7,136 nt of DNA from an uncultured Actinomyces sp. (GTDB lineage Bacteria; Actinomycetota; Actinomycetes; Actinomycetales; Actinomycetaceae): the NCBI GenBank assembly GCA_937926415.1, contig CALBAF010000583.1:1-7136 (forward strand), given 5' to 3'. Position numbers and translations under genes: made by a program. The notes under the pieces were generated by a model. The model ran no database searches, was not told the DNA's origin, and saw nothing but the letters and a program-made list of their open reading frames with translations. Positions 5,153 through 7,136 of the stretch are shown piece by piece (the first letter of the stretch is position 1; every line of letters starts with the position of its first letter).

Positions 5153-7136
5153 GCCCCAAACGACGTCAACACCGCAGTCGGGACACCGAGCACATCACCC
5201 AGCGTGAGGAGGAAGTCGGCCTCGGCGTGGGTAGTGCAGCCCAGCGCTACGCCGCGTACAAGGCCGAGGCTGAGGCCGCCTCGTCCCTGCGCGCACGCTG
5301 GGTGTCCACGCTGAGCTTCACCCCGGACCCGTTCCAGATCCAGGCTCTCGATGCCGTCGAGGCTGGCAGCTCCGTGCTCGTCGCCGCGCCCACCGGCGCC
5401 GGGAAGACGATCGTCGGCCAGTTCGGCGCATACGTCGCGCTCAAGCAGGGCATGCGCGCGTTCTACACGACGCCGATCAAGGCGCTGTCCAACCAGAAGT
5501 ACCTGGAGCTGTGCGACCTGTACGGCGCGGACAACGTCGGCCTGGCGACCGGTGACACGTCCGTCAACTCCGGCGCTCCGGTCGTCGTGATGACGACGGA
5601 GGTCTTGCGCAACATGATCTACGCCGGAGCACCTCTCAATGACCTCGGGGTCGTCATTCTCGACGAGGTCCACTACCTGGCAGACAAAATGCGTGGCCCT
5701 GTGTGGGAGGAAGTGATCATTCACCTGCCCGCGCACGTCGCGATCATCGCGCTGTCCGCCACGGTCTCCAACGCCGAGGAGTTTGGCGCGTGGATTCGGG
5801 AAGTGCGATCGACCTGCGAGATCATCGTCTCCGAAAAGCGTCCCGTGCCGCTGTACCAGCACATGATCGTCGGCGAGGACATCTTCGACCTGTACGCACC
5901 GACCGGCAAGGGCAAGCTCAATCCTGAGCTCGTGGCGGCGACGCGCGACTCCGGCATGCGCGGTGGCCGCGGCTCGCGCTCGTGGAACCGCGAGGTGCGG
6001 GTGCGTCGCGAGTCGCGCCCTTCGACCCTGATTTCGCTCGATCGCGGGCGGCTGCTCCCCGCGATTACTTTCATCTTCTCGCGCGCCGGATGCGAGGATG
6101 CCGTACGCCAGGTTCTGTCCACCCGCATCACGCTGACGACGCGCTCGGAGGCCGCCGAGATCGAGAGCTACGTGGACGAGGTCATCGCACTTCTTCCCCC
6201 TGAGGACGCGATCGTGCTGGGTGCCGAGGCATGGAAGCGCGGCCTCATGCGCGGCATCGCTGCCCACCATGCGGGCATGCTGCCCCTCATGAAGGAGAGT
6301 GTCGAGCACCTGTTTTCACGCGGACTCGTCAAGATGGTGTACGCGACCGAGACCCTCGCGCTCGGCATCAATATGCCCGCGCGCACGGTCGTCATCGAGT
6401 CGCTGACGAAGTGGAACGGTTCGGCGCATGTCTCGCTGTCCGCCGGCGAGTACACGCAGCTATCGGGGCGCGCGGGGCGCCGCGGCATCGACACCGAAGG
6501 GCACGCCGTTGTGTCGCACCGCGGGGGAGTGGCACCCGAAGAGGTGGCCGCTCTGGCCTCGAAGCGCACCTACCCCCTGATTTCCGCGTTCACTCCGACG
6601 TACAACATGGTCGTCAATCTGCTCGCTCGCTCAACGCGCGCGCAGACGCGCAAGGTTCTGGAGTCCTCCTTCGCGCAGTACCAGGCCGACTCGGCCGTGG
6701 TGACGCTGGCCTCGCGGCTGGGGGACCTGGAGGCTCAGCGGGACGCGACGGTCGAGGATCTGTCCTGTTCGCACGGTGACGTGCGTGAGTACCTGACGCT
6801 GCGCGACCAGTTGGGTCAGGCGGAAAAGTCCGGTGCGCGTGCGCGCAAGCGCGAGGCACGAGATGAATCGCGTCGCATTTTGTCCGGTGTGCGCCCCGGC
6901 GACGTCCTTGCACTGACTCGTGGCCGCAAGACACGCCTGTGCGTCGTCGGCGCGAAGGCCACCAGCGCCTCGGGCCGTGTGGAAGTATCCGTTATCGGTG
7001 AGGATTCCACGTGGCGCGCATTGGCGCCCGAGGACGTGCGCGGTGGGATCGCGGTCGTCGGTCACATGTCCATTCCCGGCGGCTCCGCGCTCCGACGTAC
7101 AAAGGAGCGCACTCGTATCGCCGCAGAGCTGCGTTC
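5149..7136 (+). CDS. helY: Ski2-like DEVH-box RNA helicase HelY, C-terminus beyond the window
   Basis: This is an ATP-dependent superfamily 2 helicase of the Ski2/Mtr4-like HelY group, thought to act on RNA in the cytosol. The frame is open for 662 codons to the window end. Motifs in order: FTPDPFQIQAL (57-67, Q-motif-like), Walker A APTGAGKT (80-87), TTPIKALSNQK (motif Ia), GDTSVN (Ib), TTEVLRNM, DEVH (172-175, motif II), SAT (203-205, motif III), ITFIFSRAGCEDAV (IV), ATETLALGINMP (399-410, V) and QLSGRAGRRG (437-446, VI). After the helicase core come an Arg/Glu-rich helical stretch and the beginning of a beta-rich segment (about 580-645), as in HelY accessory domains. Mycobacterial HelY has about 900 residues, so roughly a quarter is missing. 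GTG 5149 overlaps the pafC stop (GTGA). The basic N-terminus (PKRRQHRSR) could contact RNA. Confidence 0.92.
   Translation, partial: MSPKRRQHRSRDTEHITQREEEVGLGVGSAAQRYAAYKAEAEAASSLRARWVSTLSFTPDPFQIQALDAVEAGSSVLVAAPTGAGKTIVGQFGAYVALKQGMRAFYTTPIKALSNQKYLELCDLYGADNVGLATGDTSVNSGAPVVVMTTEVLRNMIYAGAPLNDLGVVILDEVHYLADKMRGPVWEEVIIHLPAHVAIIALSATVSNAEEFGAWIREVRSTCEIIVSEKRPVPLYQHMIVGEDIFDLYAPTGKGKLNPELVAATRDSGMRGGRGSRSWNREVRVRRESRPSTLISLDRGRLLPAITFIFSRAGCEDAVRQVLSTRITLTTRSEAAEIESYVDEVIALLPPEDAIVLGAEAWKRGLMRGIAAHHAGMLPLMKESVEHLFSRGLVKMVYATETLALGINMPARTVVIESLTKWNGSAHVSLSAGEYTQLSGRAGRRGIDTEGHAVVSHRGGVAPEEVAALASKRTYPLISAFTPTYNMVVNLLARSTRAQTRKVLESSFAQYQADSAVVTLASRLGDLEAQRDATVEDLSCSHGDVREYLTLRDQLGQAEKSGARARKREARDESRRILSGVRPGDVLALTRGRKTRLCVVGAKATSASGRVEVSVIGEDSTWRALAPEDVRGGIAVVGHMSIPGGSALRRTKERTRIAAELR

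Noticed and set aside
4708..6309. Long minus-strand open frame (533 codons) opposite pafC and helY
   Set aside because: It lies opposite two clearly conserved proteins, has no recognisable motif and is rich in Arg/His/Asp in the way typical of antisense frames in high-G+C DNA.

Overview
The window comes from a high-G+C Gram-positive bacterium (Actinomycetota). G/C-rich wobble positions, GTG and TTG starts, tightly overlapping genes and the pafB-pafC-helY order all point there. A host-associated Actinomyces/Schaalia-type genome would fit, but the genus is inferred from general character, not from a marker. All genes lie on the + strand; the long minus-strand frames are shadows of them.

Region 1 (1-1168) holds the 3' end of rsmB (16S rRNA m5C methyltransferase) and a complete rpe (ribulose-phosphate 3-epimerase), closed by a strong intrinsic terminator. 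Region 2 (about 1183-3239) is a flavin-uptake transcription unit. It has a weak promoter candidate, a complete FMN riboswitch (P1 to P6 all traceable), an ABC permease of the RibX/SsuC/ThiX type, and an NMT1/THI5-like substrate-binding lipoprotein of the RibY type. No ATPase gene is present. In several actinobacteria the genes after rsmB-rpe are the riboflavin biosynthesis genes; here that place holds a riboflavin importer.

Region 3 (3240-7136) carries two WYL-domain regulators arranged as pafB and pafC, the heterodimeric DNA-damage-response activator of actinobacteria. They overlap each other by 8 bases, and pafC overlaps a Ski2-like DEVH helicase (helY) by 4 bases; helY runs off the window. 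In Mycobacterium the order is pafA-pafB-pafC-tatA-tatC-helY, so this locus is compacted: there is no pafA before pafB and no tatAC before helY.

The most unusual features are the FMN-riboswitch/RibXY cassette without an ATPase, the expression platform between riboswitch and ribX (a Shine-Dalgarno-like GGAGG inside the aptamer's closing stem, a short out-of-frame ORF behind it, and alternative pairings over the ribX ribosome-binding site), and a PafC homologue whose WYL motif has lost usually conserved arginines. I see no CRISPR array, tRNA, rRNA, insertion sequence or attachment site.
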